From the NCBI GenBank assembly GCA_937894795.1, contig CALCQV010000159.1:1-60646 (forward strand): DNA of 60,646 nucleotides. The letters run 5' to 3'. The stretch's first letter is position 1; each line of letters begins with the position of its first letter. The DNA is from an uncultured Bacteroidales bacterium. GTDB taxonomy: Bacteria > Bacteroidota > Bacteroidia > Bacteroidales > Lentimicrobiaceae. Both the position numbers and the translations under genes were made by a program. Positions 19,052-28,968 of the stretch are shown here, piece after piece. Below the pieces are notes generated by a model. The model ran no database searches, was not told the DNA's origin, and saw only the letters and a list, made by a program, of their open reading frames with translations.

Positions 19052-20494
19052 ATGAAAAGAACACTACTTCTGGTATTTCAGTTGGTCATCATTAATCTGA
19101 GCTTTTTTGGAAGTTCTTATGCACAATCATATAGACCTATGGCTGTGGATAGTGCACATTGGATTGTTAAACTGGCCGACGGTGGAATGTCGTGGGCTGT
19201 CCTCGATTTATGGGAATATTACTGCCTGGGGGATACGGTTATTGAGGATATTTCCTATAAAAAGGTGTTCAGACGTGAACTTGAGCCTACTATGGATCCA
19301 CCTCCCTTCACACCTGTTTCCTCCTATAATCTCTATGGATTTCTAAGGGACGATACAGTCAACAAAAAAGTATATGCACGATCTGAGGTAACGTATTACA
19401 ACGGATGCCAACAATGGGAGGAAACCATGCTTTTCGACTTCTCTCAGCAAATCGGTGATACGTTGATGCAGTGCAACCTTCCCTATTTTTATGAGGATAC
19501 ATTATCCAGCATTACAAATGAAGTAGTATTTGATATTGCTACCAGAGTCTTCACCACCTATTGGTCGAATTTCAGCTATTATGAAGGAATTGGGTCACAA
19601 TTCGGACTGTTTGAGGAGATGTTCATGCCTATCAAATCAACATCAGAACTGGAATATACACAGTTATATTACTACTGCCCTGACAATAGCTGCGGCTATG
19701 TGTTGCCTGGTATAACACTACTCACCGTGGGAGAAGTCTTTGATTTTGAAGTTGGGGATGAATTTCAATACCATAATTCGGCACCTGCAGCAATGGCCAA
19801 TGCTGACAGGATCAATATCACCGGGAAATATTATTCAGCCGAAGGTGATACGGTTTTCTACACCAGATACCACCATTCATATACCAGTAGTCTTAGCCAG
19901 AATCCAAGTGATCGTGATCTGATTTATAACTTTTACACTTTTGAGGATACCGTTTTCTATACGAATCTACTGGCGCCTATTTCAGTCTATGATGACAACT
20001 TTCTGTTAGATGGATATATTGCCAATTATAATTATCTCTGTGATTCAACCGTAAATGGATATTATTTAACTATTGGACCCGGATTTGAAGATGACAACAT
20101 TAGTAATGAATATGGTAGAGGGCTGGGATTGACAAAATCATATTTTTACAGTGGCACAGGAGGTATAGTTCAAAATAACAACAATTTGTTTTATTACCGA
20201 AAAGGCAGTGAAACCTGCGGTTTACCGGATGTAGTGTCCGTGATAGGCATTCCCGATGAACAGTCAGTGGTTATATTTCCCAATCCGGCAAAGGATTTCG
20301 TACAATTCATCCTTAAATCACAAGCAGAACAAGGCACCTATTCGCTAATTAACAGTCAGGGCAAGGAAATATTAACTGACAGAGCCGTTCCTGGATTAAA
20401 CACCGTCAGCCTGGAGAATCAACCTCAGGGAATTTACTTCCTGAGAATAATTTCCAATGGAAAGGTTTCAGTCAATAAGGTTGTTATAAATTAA
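19052..20494 (+). CDS. T9SS type A cargo protein of unknown function
   Basis: The ATG at 19052 is preferred over the GTG at 19019, because it starts a signal peptide (KRTLLLVFQLVIINLSFFG to YAQ). The 400-residue body is rich in Tyr, Asp and Ser with many DTV/EDT repeats and shows no recognised domain. The C-terminus (VIFPNPAKDFVQFILKS through GIYFLRIISNGKV, ending VNKVVIN) is a type A sorting domain, so it should be delivered to the cell surface by T9SS. It converges with the DUF5686 gene, with 11 bp between their ends. Confidence 0.85.
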   Translation: MKRTLLLVFQLVIINLSFFGSSYAQSYRPMAVDSAHWIVKLADGGMSWAVLDLWEYYCLGDTVIEDISYKKVFRRELEPTMDPPPFTPVSSYNLYGFLRDDTVNKKVYARSEVTYYNGCQQWEETMLFDFSQQIGDTLMQCNLPYFYEDTLSSITNEVVFDIATRVFTTYWSNFSYYEGIGSQFGLFEEMFMPIKSTSELEYTQLYYYCPDNSCGYVLPGITLLTVGEVFDFEVGDEFQYHNSAPAAMANADRINITGKYYSAEGDTVFYTRYHHSYTSSLSQNPSDRDLIYNFYTFEDTVFYTNLLAPISVYDDNFLLDGYIANYNYLCDSTVNGYYLTIGPGFEDDNISNEYGRGLGLTKSYFYSGTGGIVQNNNNLFYYRKGSETCGLPDVVSVIGIPDEQSVVIFPNPAKDFVQFILKSQAEQGTYSLINSQGKEILTDRAVPGLNTVSLENQPQGIYFLRIISNGKVSVNKVVIN

Positions 20495-20505
20495 TTTAAC
20501 AGGAA

Positions 20506-23238
20506 TCAGAAGCTGATTTCCTTAGTACCAAAAATGGTGAATGCCATTCTGAAACCTATCTGCTGGAAAGTGAATCCATTGAAACCTGCGAATACCCCCA
20601 CGTTGAAGAATAATCCTCCAATGCCATAACCCGGTTCAAAATAGTTTTTATTGTGTGGAGTATAGAGATAACTGAAGAACAGGCTTTCTGTCCACATGCG
20701 GTTTCGTATTACCGGCAGACGCTTGAGCAAAATGAAAGGCGATTTATACTGCAAATGCCCTACAGCATAATGCTCATTAGTGCTGAAAGAATAGCTGTTT
20801 AGCATGAGAAAATATGGGAAAAATTCCTTGATTCCTGCAACCAGTGGCCTTTTTGCAAAATGCTGGAATTGCGTGAACCACATTGATTTAGTGTTCAAGA
20901 AATAGCCGGCTTCAAATCTATAGTTCATTCGGTTACTCAGTCCGAGCCTCTGTTGCTGAAATACTGAAAGCTTGATTTGATCATAATCTGTATCGAAAAT
21001 ACCTACAGGAATTCCTTTAATCCAGGACAGGCTGAATTCAGGTGAATTATCAAATCTATAGTAGGGTATTTTCATTCCTTCTTTTATGAAGTAATATGGC
21101 ATCGCCTTATACTTAAGTGCCAATTCAATTGTAAAATCCTGGTGAAGTGTCATGAAGAAGTCAGGATTGACGGGTATGTTAGGCTCAAATTCCTTAACAC
21201 CCTTATAGAAGAAGGAATAGTCAGTTGTATTCTCTAATGGCTTATTCTCGCTGACTGAAATGCCGACTAAAGCCTTAAAGCCATGTTGCAATTCTGCTTC
21301 GTAATGAAGTTCTGCAAATGTTGCATGATAGAATTTACCCGGATTCTCGCGGAAGATTAATGCTGCAACGGCACTCTCCACCGGATGGGTTGCATCATCA
21401 TTATAATCCAGGGTCTGTTGTCCAAGCCTAAGCCCAATTTTCAGATTTGCCGGCTTGTCATCCCATAAGCTCAGAACCTCCCATAATACTGATTTACCGG
21501 AAAAGGCATAACCAAGCATTGGTTGAATGTTAAGGCTTCGTTTATTAGAAAACTGACGAATGATGGTAAATCCCGTGTTGTAGGTCAGGCCATCAACAAC
21601 ATTAAAGCCGAGGCCAAAGGGATTGATGAGTCCCTTAGTTCGGATGGTAAAAAGGCTGTCATCACGGAATGTCCCACTGAACAGCACTTTCATTGGCCAA
21701 TTGGACTTTCGGGGTGAAATCACTGAATCAGCACCCTGTTTTCCTCTATTCCCTGAAAGTGAATCAAACTCCCTTATGCCGGCCATCTCAGTTAGGGTGA
21801 GGGGTATTGGCCTTACACGATTCCAGAAGGATGTGTCCTTTTTTCGCGCGTTGGTGTCGAAAACTGTTTTGTAGGTTTCAATGTACGTATGGTTAAAACG
21901 CAGGGAATCTTTTATGCGTAATTCCTCCTGTTTCTGCTTTAACCGGGCTAATCTATATGATTCTACAGTTCTTAGATCATCTTTTTGAGTAAGTCGTTCA
22001 ATTACTACCTGTTTCTCATTAATTTTCCCGATGGTCTTGTCATGAAAAGCCTTCTTTTTATGCTGAATCTTTTTTTCATCACCAGGAGATGAAATGGAGT
22101 GGAAATTGCCTGTTTCATTTGAGGGTTGTTGAGCAATCTCACTCTCTTTATGCTCCTTTTCATTCTTTAGTCTGACTGACCTCTTGCTTCCCGGTACAAT
22201 TACCTCCAATTCATTGTATCTGATTGAGGTATGGTAATTAAAAGTACCACTATTTCCCAATACATCCATTTCAACTTCCATGCGATTGGATACCGGCAGC
22301 CATGCTCCTTCACGCACCTCCTCATAATTCTGTGTCAAGGCTAGTGTAATGCCTAACTGCTCCTCTTTTGAAATTGCTATGTTGCTTATGCACCATAATC
22401 CGTCAACAATATAAATAGTGCCCTGCACATACTGGGTCCCTTTTCCTTTGGGGAGTATAGCTATTTTGTGTATCACCCGGTTGTTTATGGTTATTTTACC
22501 TTCATGCCTATATTGATAGTATTTGAATGCTCCGGTATTTATTGGGGAATAAGCTGCCCCGAAACCATCTGGTTTATATATATTTCCTGAAATAAAACCC
22601 ATGGCATTATTGGAACGGCTGTCACTGAATCCCGGGAAAGTGCTGTTTATGGATATTACTTTCTGCCGGGTGAGATTAGGGGCGGTGAAGTCAATTTCAT
22701 TCACTGATTCTTCAAGATACGTATCGCCAACCTTTATATCCATCTCTTCAAGGTCATCCTTAGCCATCCACTTTACCAGAGCAGAGATGCTTTTTATCTT
22801 AGCGCTACCTTTGATATAGACTCCCGCATGGAATGAGCGGACCATGCCCGCATATTCAGGTGCCTTTGCAATAACCTTGCGAATTATTCTGTATGCAGGA
22901 TCCTCCCTCGAACCCGAAATCTCCACCATACTCAGATCATAAACCATATCAGGTAAAACAATATGCAATGGCTCTGGTATTTTTTTCACCTCAACCTGTT
23001 TGACTACCGATTGATAACCCAAACTCTGGAATACACATCCGTATCGGCCTTCAGGTATTCCAAGCTCAAATGCTCCTTCCATATTGGCGACTGTACCCAG
23101 TGATAATTCACGCACAAAAACCGTTGAAAAAGGTATGGGATTCCCTGAAGCATCTTTTATGGTTCCTTTTAAAACCTGCCCCGAAGCAGTTCCCAAACTT
23201 ATTATTGCGAAAAGAAAAGTGCAGCAAATTCTACGCAT
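20506..23238 (-). CDS. DUF5686 / carboxypeptidase-regulatory-like outer-membrane protein
   Basis: About 910 aa from ATG 23238, which opens into a signal peptide (RRICCTFLFAIISLGTASG) and lies 17 nt downstream of a TAATTTTG -7 box; the in-frame ATG at 23268 would lie upstream of that box. Residues 20-95 form a CarboxypepD_reg-like beta-sandwich (GTIKDASGNPIPFSTVFV). Then comes a periplasmic region and, over the last half, a DUF5686 beta-barrel-type sequence ending in an aromatic residue (TKEISF). A charged, Lys/Glu-rich linker lies near residues 370-460. Such proteins look like TonB-dependent-receptor relatives without a plug, but their function is unknown. It is divergent from the glycosidase operon. 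Confidence 0.85.
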   Translation of the reverse strand: MRRICCTFLFAIISLGTASGQVLKGTIKDASGNPIPFSTVFVRELSLGTVANMEGAFELGIPEGRYGCVFQSLGYQSVVKQVEVKKIPEPLHIVLPDMVYDLSMVEISGSREDPAYRIIRKVIAKAPEYAGMVRSFHAGVYIKGSAKIKSISALVKWMAKDDLEEMDIKVGDTYLEESVNEIDFTAPNLTRQKVISINSTFPGFSDSRSNNAMGFISGNIYKPDGFGAAYSPINTGAFKYYQYRHEGKITINNRVIHKIAILPKGKGTQYVQGTIYIVDGLWCISNIAISKEEQLGITLALTQNYEEVREGAWLPVSNRMEVEMDVLGNSGTFNYHTSIRYNELEVIVPGSKRSVRLKNEKEHKESEIAQQPSNETGNFHSISSPGDEKKIQHKKKAFHDKTIGKINEKQVVIERLTQKDDLRTVESYRLARLKQKQEELRIKDSLRFNHTYIETYKTVFDTNARKKDTSFWNRVRPIPLTLTEMAGIREFDSLSGNRGKQGADSVISPRKSNWPMKVLFSGTFRDDSLFTIRTKGLINPFGLGFNVVDGLTYNTGFTIIRQFSNKRSLNIQPMLGYAFSGKSVLWEVLSLWDDKPANLKIGLRLGQQTLDYNDDATHPVESAVAALIFRENPGKFYHATFAELHYEAELQHGFKALVGISVSENKPLENTTDYSFFYKGVKEFEPNIPVNPDFFMTLHQDFTIELALKYKAMPYYFIKEGMKIPYYRFDNSPEFSLSWIKGIPVGIFDTDYDQIKLSVFQQQRLGLSNRMNYRFEAGYFLNTKSMWFTQFQHFAKRPLVAGIKEFFPYFLMLNSYSFSTNEHYAVGHLQYKSPFILLKRLPVIRNRMWTESLFFSYLYTPHNKNYFEPGYGIGGLFFNVGVFAGFNGFTFQQIGFRMAFTIFGTKEISF

Positions 23239-23255
23239 AGCAGAGATGTGAAGTG

Positions 23256-23263
23256 CAAAATTA
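23256..23263 (-). promoter_or_regulatory. candidate -7 box for the DUF5686 gene
   Basis: Minus-strand TAATTTTG matches TAnnTTTG 17 nt before the ATG at 23238. It decides the start choice. Confidence 0.4.
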
Positions 23264-23287
23264 TGCATAACTATTCAATATTTTCAG

Positions 23288-23295
23288 TATCTTTG
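23288..23295 (+). promoter_or_regulatory. candidate -7 box for the glycosidase operon
   Basis: TATCTTTG is an exact match to TAnnTTTG, 69 nt before the GH144 ATG. It is only 24 nt from the divergent DUF5686 box, so the two promoters are back to back. No clear -33 TTG is seen. Confidence 0.45.
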
Positions 23296-23364
23296 AAATT
23301 ACAGCACGGAACATAAATTATTTACCAGCGTTATCTTGTTTAGATAGTAACCAACTGTTAAAGC

Positions 23365-24714
23365 ATGAAAAAACTGTCACTTATAATAATCTGTCTCTAT
23401 TTCTCACTGCTTGCAACAGCTCAGATTTCCGGAGCAGAAGAGACTCCTTATACAATTCCGGTAGTTGGAATAATTCCCGGCCTTTCAGATGAAGAGATAT
23501 TAGATGTAGTACAAAGGCAAACATTCAGGTACTTTTGGGATTTTGCACACCCGGTAAGTGGAATGGCACGTGAACGTAGCAATAAGGCCTATGATTATGG
23601 AAATGAGGTTGTAACTACCGGCGGTACCGGATTTGGAGTTATGTCCACCATTGTAGCCGTGCATCGGGGTTGGATATCAAGGGATTCTGCCACAAAGCAC
23701 CTCCTCAAAATGGTAAAGTTCCTGTCGAAAGCTGATGCTTATCATGGTGTATTCCCGCACTGGCTTCATGGAGCTACAGGTAAAACAATACCTTTCAGTC
23801 GTAAGGATGACGGTGCCGATCTGGTGGAAACATCCTTTCTTTTTCAGGGATTACTTACGGCAAGGCAGTTCTTCAACCGTGATAATTCTGCTGAAACGGA
23901 GCTCAGAAACCGTATAAACTGGCTGTGGAACGACATTGAATGGGACTGGTTTACAAGGGATGGTGAGAAAGTGCTATACTGGCATTGGAGCCCCAACAAT
24001 GGATGGGCTATGAACTTTGCCATCAGAGGTTACAATGAATGCCTTATCACCTATGTATTGGCTGCCAGCGGTGAACGTTATCCTGTTAGTGATGCCGTTT
24101 ACCACCAAGGTTGGGCTAAGAGCAACTTCTTCAAAAATGGAAAAGAGTATTATGATTACATCCTCCCCCTGGGATTTGACTTTGGCGGACCACTGTTTTT
24201 TGCACATTACTCCTTCCTTGGCCTTGATCCTACCGGTTTGACTGACCAATATGCCGACTACTGGCAGCAAAACGTTAATCATACTCTCATAAACAGAGCC
24301 CATTGCATTAAAAATCCCGGCAAATATACCGGTTACGGTGAGAATTGCTGGGGATTAACGGCAAGTGATAACCACGAAGGGTACAATGCCCATTCACCCG
24401 ATAATGACCTGGGCGTAATTACACCTACAGCTGCCCTCTCTTCATTCCCTTACACACCTGAGTATTCAATGAAGGCACTACGGCACTTCTATTATAATCT
24501 GGGTGATAAAATTTGGAGCGAGTATGGTTTCGTGGACTCTTTCAATGAGACGAAAGGATGGTATGCCAAATCACATCTTGCCATTGACCAGGGACCGATA
24601 ATTGTGATGATTGAAAACTATAGAACCCATCTGCTTTGGGATCTTTTTATGAGCTGTAAAGAAGTACAAATGGGATTAAAAAAACTTGGATTCAAATCAC
24701 CACATATAAAGTAA
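23365..24714 (+). CDS. exported GH144-like endo-beta-1,2-glucanase (glucoamylase-like family)
   Basis: A 449-aa protein with a signal peptide (KKLSLIIICLYFSLLATAQ). The opening VVQRQTFRYFWDFAHPVSGMA and later blocks (GTGFGVMS, DNHEGYNAHSPDND, KGWYAKSHLAIDQGPI) are characteristic of the 'glucoamylase-like' (alpha/alpha)6-barrel family, whose characterised bacterial members are GH144 endo-beta-1,2-glucanases producing sophoro-oligosaccharides. Substrate is inferred from the family. First gene of a tight operon; the next gene begins 5 nt after its stop. Confidence 0.85.
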   Translation: MKKLSLIIICLYFSLLATAQISGAEETPYTIPVVGIIPGLSDEEILDVVQRQTFRYFWDFAHPVSGMARERSNKAYDYGNEVVTTGGTGFGVMSTIVAVHRGWISRDSATKHLLKMVKFLSKADAYHGVFPHWLHGATGKTIPFSRKDDGADLVETSFLFQGLLTARQFFNRDNSAETELRNRINWLWNDIEWDWFTRDGEKVLYWHWSPNNGWAMNFAIRGYNECLITYVLAASGERYPVSDAVYHQGWAKSNFFKNGKEYYDYILPLGFDFGGPLFFAHYSFLGLDPTGLTDQYADYWQQNVNHTLINRAHCIKNPGKYTGYGENCWGLTASDNHEGYNAHSPDNDLGVITPTAALSSFPYTPEYSMKALRHFYYNLGDKIWSEYGFVDSFNETKGWYAKSHLAIDQGPIIVMIENYRTHLLWDLFMSCKEVQMGLKKLGFKSPHIK

Positions 24715-24719
24715 CAACC

Positions 24720-26456
24720 ATGAAGCAATACATTTTAATACTGCTGGTCATAACAGTTACAACAGGCTATGGACAGAAAGCCGGCACCTACTGCAATCCC
24801 ATGAATCTCGATTATGGATATACGCCAATTCCCAACTTTGCTACCGGAGGAAAGCATAGGGCTACTGCAGATCCTGTAATTACACCTTATAAAGGAAATT
24901 ATTACCTCTTTTCCACCAATCAGTGGGGTTATTGGTGGAGTCCTGACCTTGGCAACTGGCACTTTATACCCCGCAAATTCCTTAAACCTTATCACAAAGT
25001 TTACGATGACCTATGTGCTCCGGCGGTATGGGTTCAGGGCGATACATTGTTTGCATTTGGATCAACCTACACCTCCTCCTTCCCTATCTGGATGAGCACT
25101 GATCCCAAATCGGGCGTTTGGAAGGAAGCCATTGATTCATTAAAGATAGGTGGCTGGGACCCGGCTTTCTTCGTGGATGATGATGGCAAATTATATATGT
25201 TTAATGGAAGCAGCAACCAGTATCCTCTATATGGTATCAGGTTAAACAGAAAAAATTTCGAACCTTTCGGAACTAGGAAAGAGATGCTGCTGCTTAATCC
25301 CGACAGGTTTGGCTGGCATCGCTTCGGTGAGAATATGGACAATACCTTCCTTTATCCTTTCATTGAGGGTGCCTGGATGAACAAGTACCAGGGCAAATAC
25401 TACCTGCAGTATGGAGCACCGGGAACGGAATTCAGCGGTTATGCCGATGGTGTGGCAGTGGCTGATAATCCTCTTGGACCATTCAAACACCAGTCGCTCC
25501 CATTCTCCTATAAGCCGGGCGGTTTCGCTCGTGGTGCAGGCCATGGTTCCACATTTCAGGATAATTGGGGCAATTACTGGCATATAAGCACTATTGCTAT
25601 TTCGGTGAAGAATAACTTTGAACGTCGCAATGGTCTATGGCCGGCAGGTTTCGACAAGGATGGAGTGTTATACTGCAATACTGTATTCGGCGATTACCCC
25701 CACTATCTGCCTGATGGAAAAGCCAATCATCTTGAAAGTAGATTTACCGGATGGATGTTGCTGAATTACAATAAACCGGTTACTGTTTCTTCTACTTATG
25801 GTGGTTATCACCCCAATTATGCTGTTGATGAAAGAATTCAAACGTATTGGAGTGCTCAAACTGCTAATTCCGGCGAGTGGATTGCCTCTGATCTTGGTGA
25901 AGTATATACCGTAAGGGCTGTACAAATAAATTATGCTGATCAGGATGCTGAGTTCTTAGGTAAATCAAAGGGTGTTTCACATAAATATAAACTCTATTCA
26001 TCTATCGATGGGAAGAAGTGGAAAGTACTGATCGATAAAAGCAGAAACACCACTGATATACCACATGAGTATGTTGAACTAACAAATCCTATAGAAGCAC
26101 GTTTTCTCAAACTGGAGAATATTGCCATGCCTACCGGAAAGTTTGCAATCAGCGGCTTAAGGGTATTCGGTCATGGACATGGTGATGTTCCTGACATGGT
26201 AAGTAATCTCATAGTGCTTAGAACGGAAAGTGATAAACGCAGTGCCTGGCTTAAATGGCCTCAGGTTGACAATGCCGTTGGGTATAATATTTACCTCGGC
26301 GTGGATAAGGAAAAACTTTATAATTGCATAATGGTTTATGGTGCCAATGAATATTGGTTGAAAACTATGGATAAAGAGATGCCCTACTATTTTTGCATTG
26401 AAGCATTCAATGAAAATGGCGTCTCAAAAAAGACCAACGTGATTAAAGTTGATTGA
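24720..26456 (+). CDS. exported GH43-family glycosidase with F5/8C and Fn3 domains
   Basis: A 578-aa protein: signal peptide (residues 1-19), five-blade-propeller GH43-type domain (about 30-335), discoidin/F5-8C carbohydrate-binding domain (about 345-485) and a fibronectin type III-like domain (about 490-578). The expected GH43 acids are visible: D51 in TADPVI as base, the aspartate of GGWDPAFF as modulator, and E216 in FIEGAWM as acid. The precise substrate is uncertain; GH43 enzymes act on arabinose-, xylose- or galactose-containing glycans, and some members of this architecture act on other beta-linked sugars. Second gene of the operon, 37 nt before the GH3 gene. Confidence 0.85.
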   Translation: MKQYILILLVITVTTGYGQKAGTYCNPMNLDYGYTPIPNFATGGKHRATADPVITPYKGNYYLFSTNQWGYWWSPDLGNWHFIPRKFLKPYHKVYDDLCAPAVWVQGDTLFAFGSTYTSSFPIWMSTDPKSGVWKEAIDSLKIGGWDPAFFVDDDGKLYMFNGSSNQYPLYGIRLNRKNFEPFGTRKEMLLLNPDRFGWHRFGENMDNTFLYPFIEGAWMNKYQGKYYLQYGAPGTEFSGYADGVAVADNPLGPFKHQSLPFSYKPGGFARGAGHGSTFQDNWGNYWHISTIAISVKNNFERRNGLWPAGFDKDGVLYCNTVFGDYPHYLPDGKANHLESRFTGWMLLNYNKPVTVSSTYGGYHPNYAVDERIQTYWSAQTANSGEWIASDLGEVYTVRAVQINYADQDAEFLGKSKGVSHKYKLYSSIDGKKWKVLIDKSRNTTDIPHEYVELTNPIEARFLKLENIAMPTGKFAISGLRVFGHGHGDVPDMVSNLIVLRTESDKRSAWLKWPQVDNAVGYNIYLGVDKEKLYNCIMVYGANEYWLKTMDKEMPYYFCIEAFNENGVSKKTNVIKVD

Positions 26457-26493
26457 AAAGTAAAAATAGCATGGTTTAATAAACAAAATAAGT

Positions 26494-28773
26494 ATGAAAA
26501 GATTCACTCTGATTTTAGTAATGTTATCAATGCTGATCCCTGTATTTTCGCAGGAGAATGGCGATAAGAAAATGGATGATTTCATAAATAAGCTGATGGC
26601 TAAAATGACTCTTGATGAAAAGATAGGTCAGTTGAATCTTCCTGGTGCCGGTGACATTGTCACAGGACAGGCTTCAAGTTCCGACATAGGCCGGAAGATT
26701 AAAGAAGGTAATGTTGGCGGATTATTCAACATCAAGGGAGTTGATAAAATCAGGGCTGTGCAAAAAGTGGCTGTTGAAGAGAGCAGGCTTAAAATCCCCC
26801 TGATCTTTGGAATGGACGTGATTCATGGTTACCAAACAGTTTTTCCTATTCCTTTGGGCCTTGCCAGCACTTGGGACAGAGGGCTTATAGAACAAAGTGC
26901 CCGCATTGCTGCTCAGGAAGCAAGTGCTGATGGAATTTGCTGGACATTTTCACCTATGGTTGACCTATGCAGGGATCCACGGTGGGGAAGAATTGCTGAA
27001 GGACATGGTGAAGATCCACTAATTGGAGCTGAAATGGCAAAAGCCATGGTAAAAGGTTATCAGGGCGATAATCTGGCAAATAATAATACAATCATGGCAT
27101 GCGTGAAGCATTATGCGCTTTATGGAGCATCTGAAGCCGGAAGAGATTACAACACTACCGACATGAGCAGGTTGCGCATGTACAATGAGTACTTCTTGCC
27201 TTATAGGGCAGCCGTTGATGCTGGAGTAGGCAGTGTTATGGCATCCTTTAACGAAGTGGATGGAATACCGGCCACTGCCAACAAATGGTTGATGACTGAT
27301 GTATTACGTGATCAGTGGGGCTTTGATGGTTTTATCGTTACTGATTATACGGGCATAAATGAAATGATTGCCCACGGTATGGGTGATCTGAAGCAGGTTT
27401 CAGCTCTTGCACTTAATGCAGGGATTGATATGGATATGGTGGGTGAAGGTTTACTTACCACCCTCAAGAAATCATTGGAAGAAGGCAAAATCACTGAAAA
27501 GCAGATTGATATGGCTTGTCGCCGAATCCTTGAGGCTAAATACAAACTCGGCCTGTTTGACGATCCCTATAAATATGCTGATCCAAAAAGGGCTGCTACA
27601 GAAGTCTATACCGATCCTAATCGCCAGGCTGCTCGTAAAATTGCTGCCCATAGTTTCGTTCTTCTCAAAAATGAAAAGCAGCTGTTACCACTCAAAAAGA
27701 AAGGTACTATTGCCCTCGTTGGACCGCTGGCTGACGCAAAGGAAAACATGCCGGGAACATGGAGTGTGGCCGCTGATTTTTCAAAAAGCATTTCAGTATT
27801 GCAGGGTATGCAGGAAGCACTGAAAGATCAGGCAACCATTCATTACGCAAAGGGAGCTAATGTTTACAGCGATTCATTGACCGAAGCACGCGTAAGTATT
27901 TTTGGCAAACCAACAGGATGGGATAACCGGCCAGAAGATGTGATGATAGCTGAAGCCCTTGAAGCGGCTAAAAAGTCTGATGTAATTGTAGCGGTTATTG
28001 GCGAAGCTGCCGAGATGAGTGGCGAAGCATCAAGCCGCTCTGATATTGAAATACCGGCTAACCAACGTAGACTGGTAAAAGCATTGCTTGAAACAGGGAA
28101 ACCTGTGGTTATGGTACTGTTCACAGGCAGGCCCCTGGCCATGAAATGGGAAAATGATAATGTACCTGCCATCCTGAATGTTTGGTTTGGAGGTAGTGAA
28201 GCCGGATATGCAATAGCCGATGTGCTTTTTGGTGATGTGGTACCTTCAGGTAAACTGACTTCTACATTCCCGCAAAATGTGGGTCAAGTACCATTATATT
28301 ACAACCATAAGAATACCGGCCGTCCTTTACCTGACGGTGAGTGGTTCCAGAAATTCCGCTCCAATTACCTGGATGTTTCAAATGATCCTGTTTATCCTTT
28401 TGGCTATGGGCTTAGCTACACTACTTTCAGGTATGGACAGCCGGTGTTAAGCACTAATGAAATGGGTATGAATGATAAGCTTGAAGTTCGCTTCAGCGTG
28501 ACCAATACCGGTGATTATGACGCTGAAGAAGTAGTTCAGCTTTATATACGTGATATGGTGGGGAGTATTACACGCCCTGTTAAAGAACTAAAGGATTTTA
28601 AAAAGATAATGCTGAGAAAGGGTGAGTCAAGTCAGGTATCATTCACCTTGGATGTTGAAGATCTTAAATTCTACAATAGTGATCTTCAGTTTGTGGCTGA
28701 ACCTGGCGAATTCAAGGTTTTTGTTGGTGGTAATTCCAGAGATGTTAAGGAAGTATCTTTCTTCTTAAAATAG
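26494..28773 (+). CDS. bglX: exported GH3 beta-glucosidase, BglX-like
   Basis: A 759-aa enzyme with signal peptide (KRFTLILVMLSMLIPVFSQ), GH3 N-terminal TIM barrel (about 40-360), C-terminal alpha/beta sandwich (about 390-620) and a fibronectin III-like domain (about 670-755). The nucleophile is D284 in GFIVTDYTGIN; substrate-site residues appear in GRIAEGHGEDP and VKHYALYG. GH3 beta-glucosidases hydrolyse terminal beta-glucose; several Bacteroidota members next to GH144 genes prefer sophorose, so it may finish what the GH144 enzyme starts. Last gene of the operon, followed by a strong terminator. Confidence 0.93.
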   Translation: MKRFTLILVMLSMLIPVFSQENGDKKMDDFINKLMAKMTLDEKIGQLNLPGAGDIVTGQASSSDIGRKIKEGNVGGLFNIKGVDKIRAVQKVAVEESRLKIPLIFGMDVIHGYQTVFPIPLGLASTWDRGLIEQSARIAAQEASADGICWTFSPMVDLCRDPRWGRIAEGHGEDPLIGAEMAKAMVKGYQGDNLANNNTIMACVKHYALYGASEAGRDYNTTDMSRLRMYNEYFLPYRAAVDAGVGSVMASFNEVDGIPATANKWLMTDVLRDQWGFDGFIVTDYTGINEMIAHGMGDLKQVSALALNAGIDMDMVGEGLLTTLKKSLEEGKITEKQIDMACRRILEAKYKLGLFDDPYKYADPKRAATEVYTDPNRQAARKIAAHSFVLLKNEKQLLPLKKKGTIALVGPLADAKENMPGTWSVAADFSKSISVLQGMQEALKDQATIHYAKGANVYSDSLTEARVSIFGKPTGWDNRPEDVMIAEALEAAKKSDVIVAVIGEAAEMSGEASSRSDIEIPANQRRLVKALLETGKPVVMVLFTGRPLAMKWENDNVPAILNVWFGGSEAGYAIADVLFGDVVPSGKLTSTFPQNVGQVPLYYNHKNTGRPLPDGEWFQKFRSNYLDVSNDPVYPFGYGLSYTTFRYGQPVLSTNEMGMNDKLEVRFSVTNTGDYDAEEVVQLYIRDMVGSITRPVKELKDFKKIMLRKGESSQVSFTLDVEDLKFYNSDLQFVAEPGEFKVFVGGNSRDVKEVSFFLK

Positions 28774-28814
28774 TATAATGCCTTCTTATGGTGTCTGAAC
28801 ATCTTATTTGAATC

Positions 28815-28848
28815 ACAAACTCCGGCTTTTGGTCGGAGTTTGTCTTTT
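28815..28848 (+). terminator. rho-independent terminator of the glycosidase operon
   Basis: Perfect ten-base stem ACAAACTCCG / CGGAGTTTGT (28815-28824 and 28834-28843) with a 9-nt loop, followed by CTTTT. It lies 41 nt after the GH3 stop codon. Confidence 0.85.
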
Positions 28849-28913
28849 ACTGCCCTTCATTAATCCCAATTCGGAGCAACCGTACAGGGCTTTGTAACTT
28901 TTAACTTGAATGT

Positions 28914-28952
28914 GTGTTAGTATAATTATAATCATATTCAACATACTAACAC
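28914..28952. promoter_or_regulatory. perfect inverted repeat just before the S9 peptidase gene
   Basis: Ten-base arms GTGTTAGTAT (28914-28923) and ATACTAACAC (28943-28952) with a 19-nt AT-rich spacer, ending 16 nt before the ATG at 28969. It may be an operator or a 5'-UTR hairpin. I cannot tell which from sequence. Confidence 0.5.
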
Positions 28953-28968
28953 TCTTAATCTTAACAAA

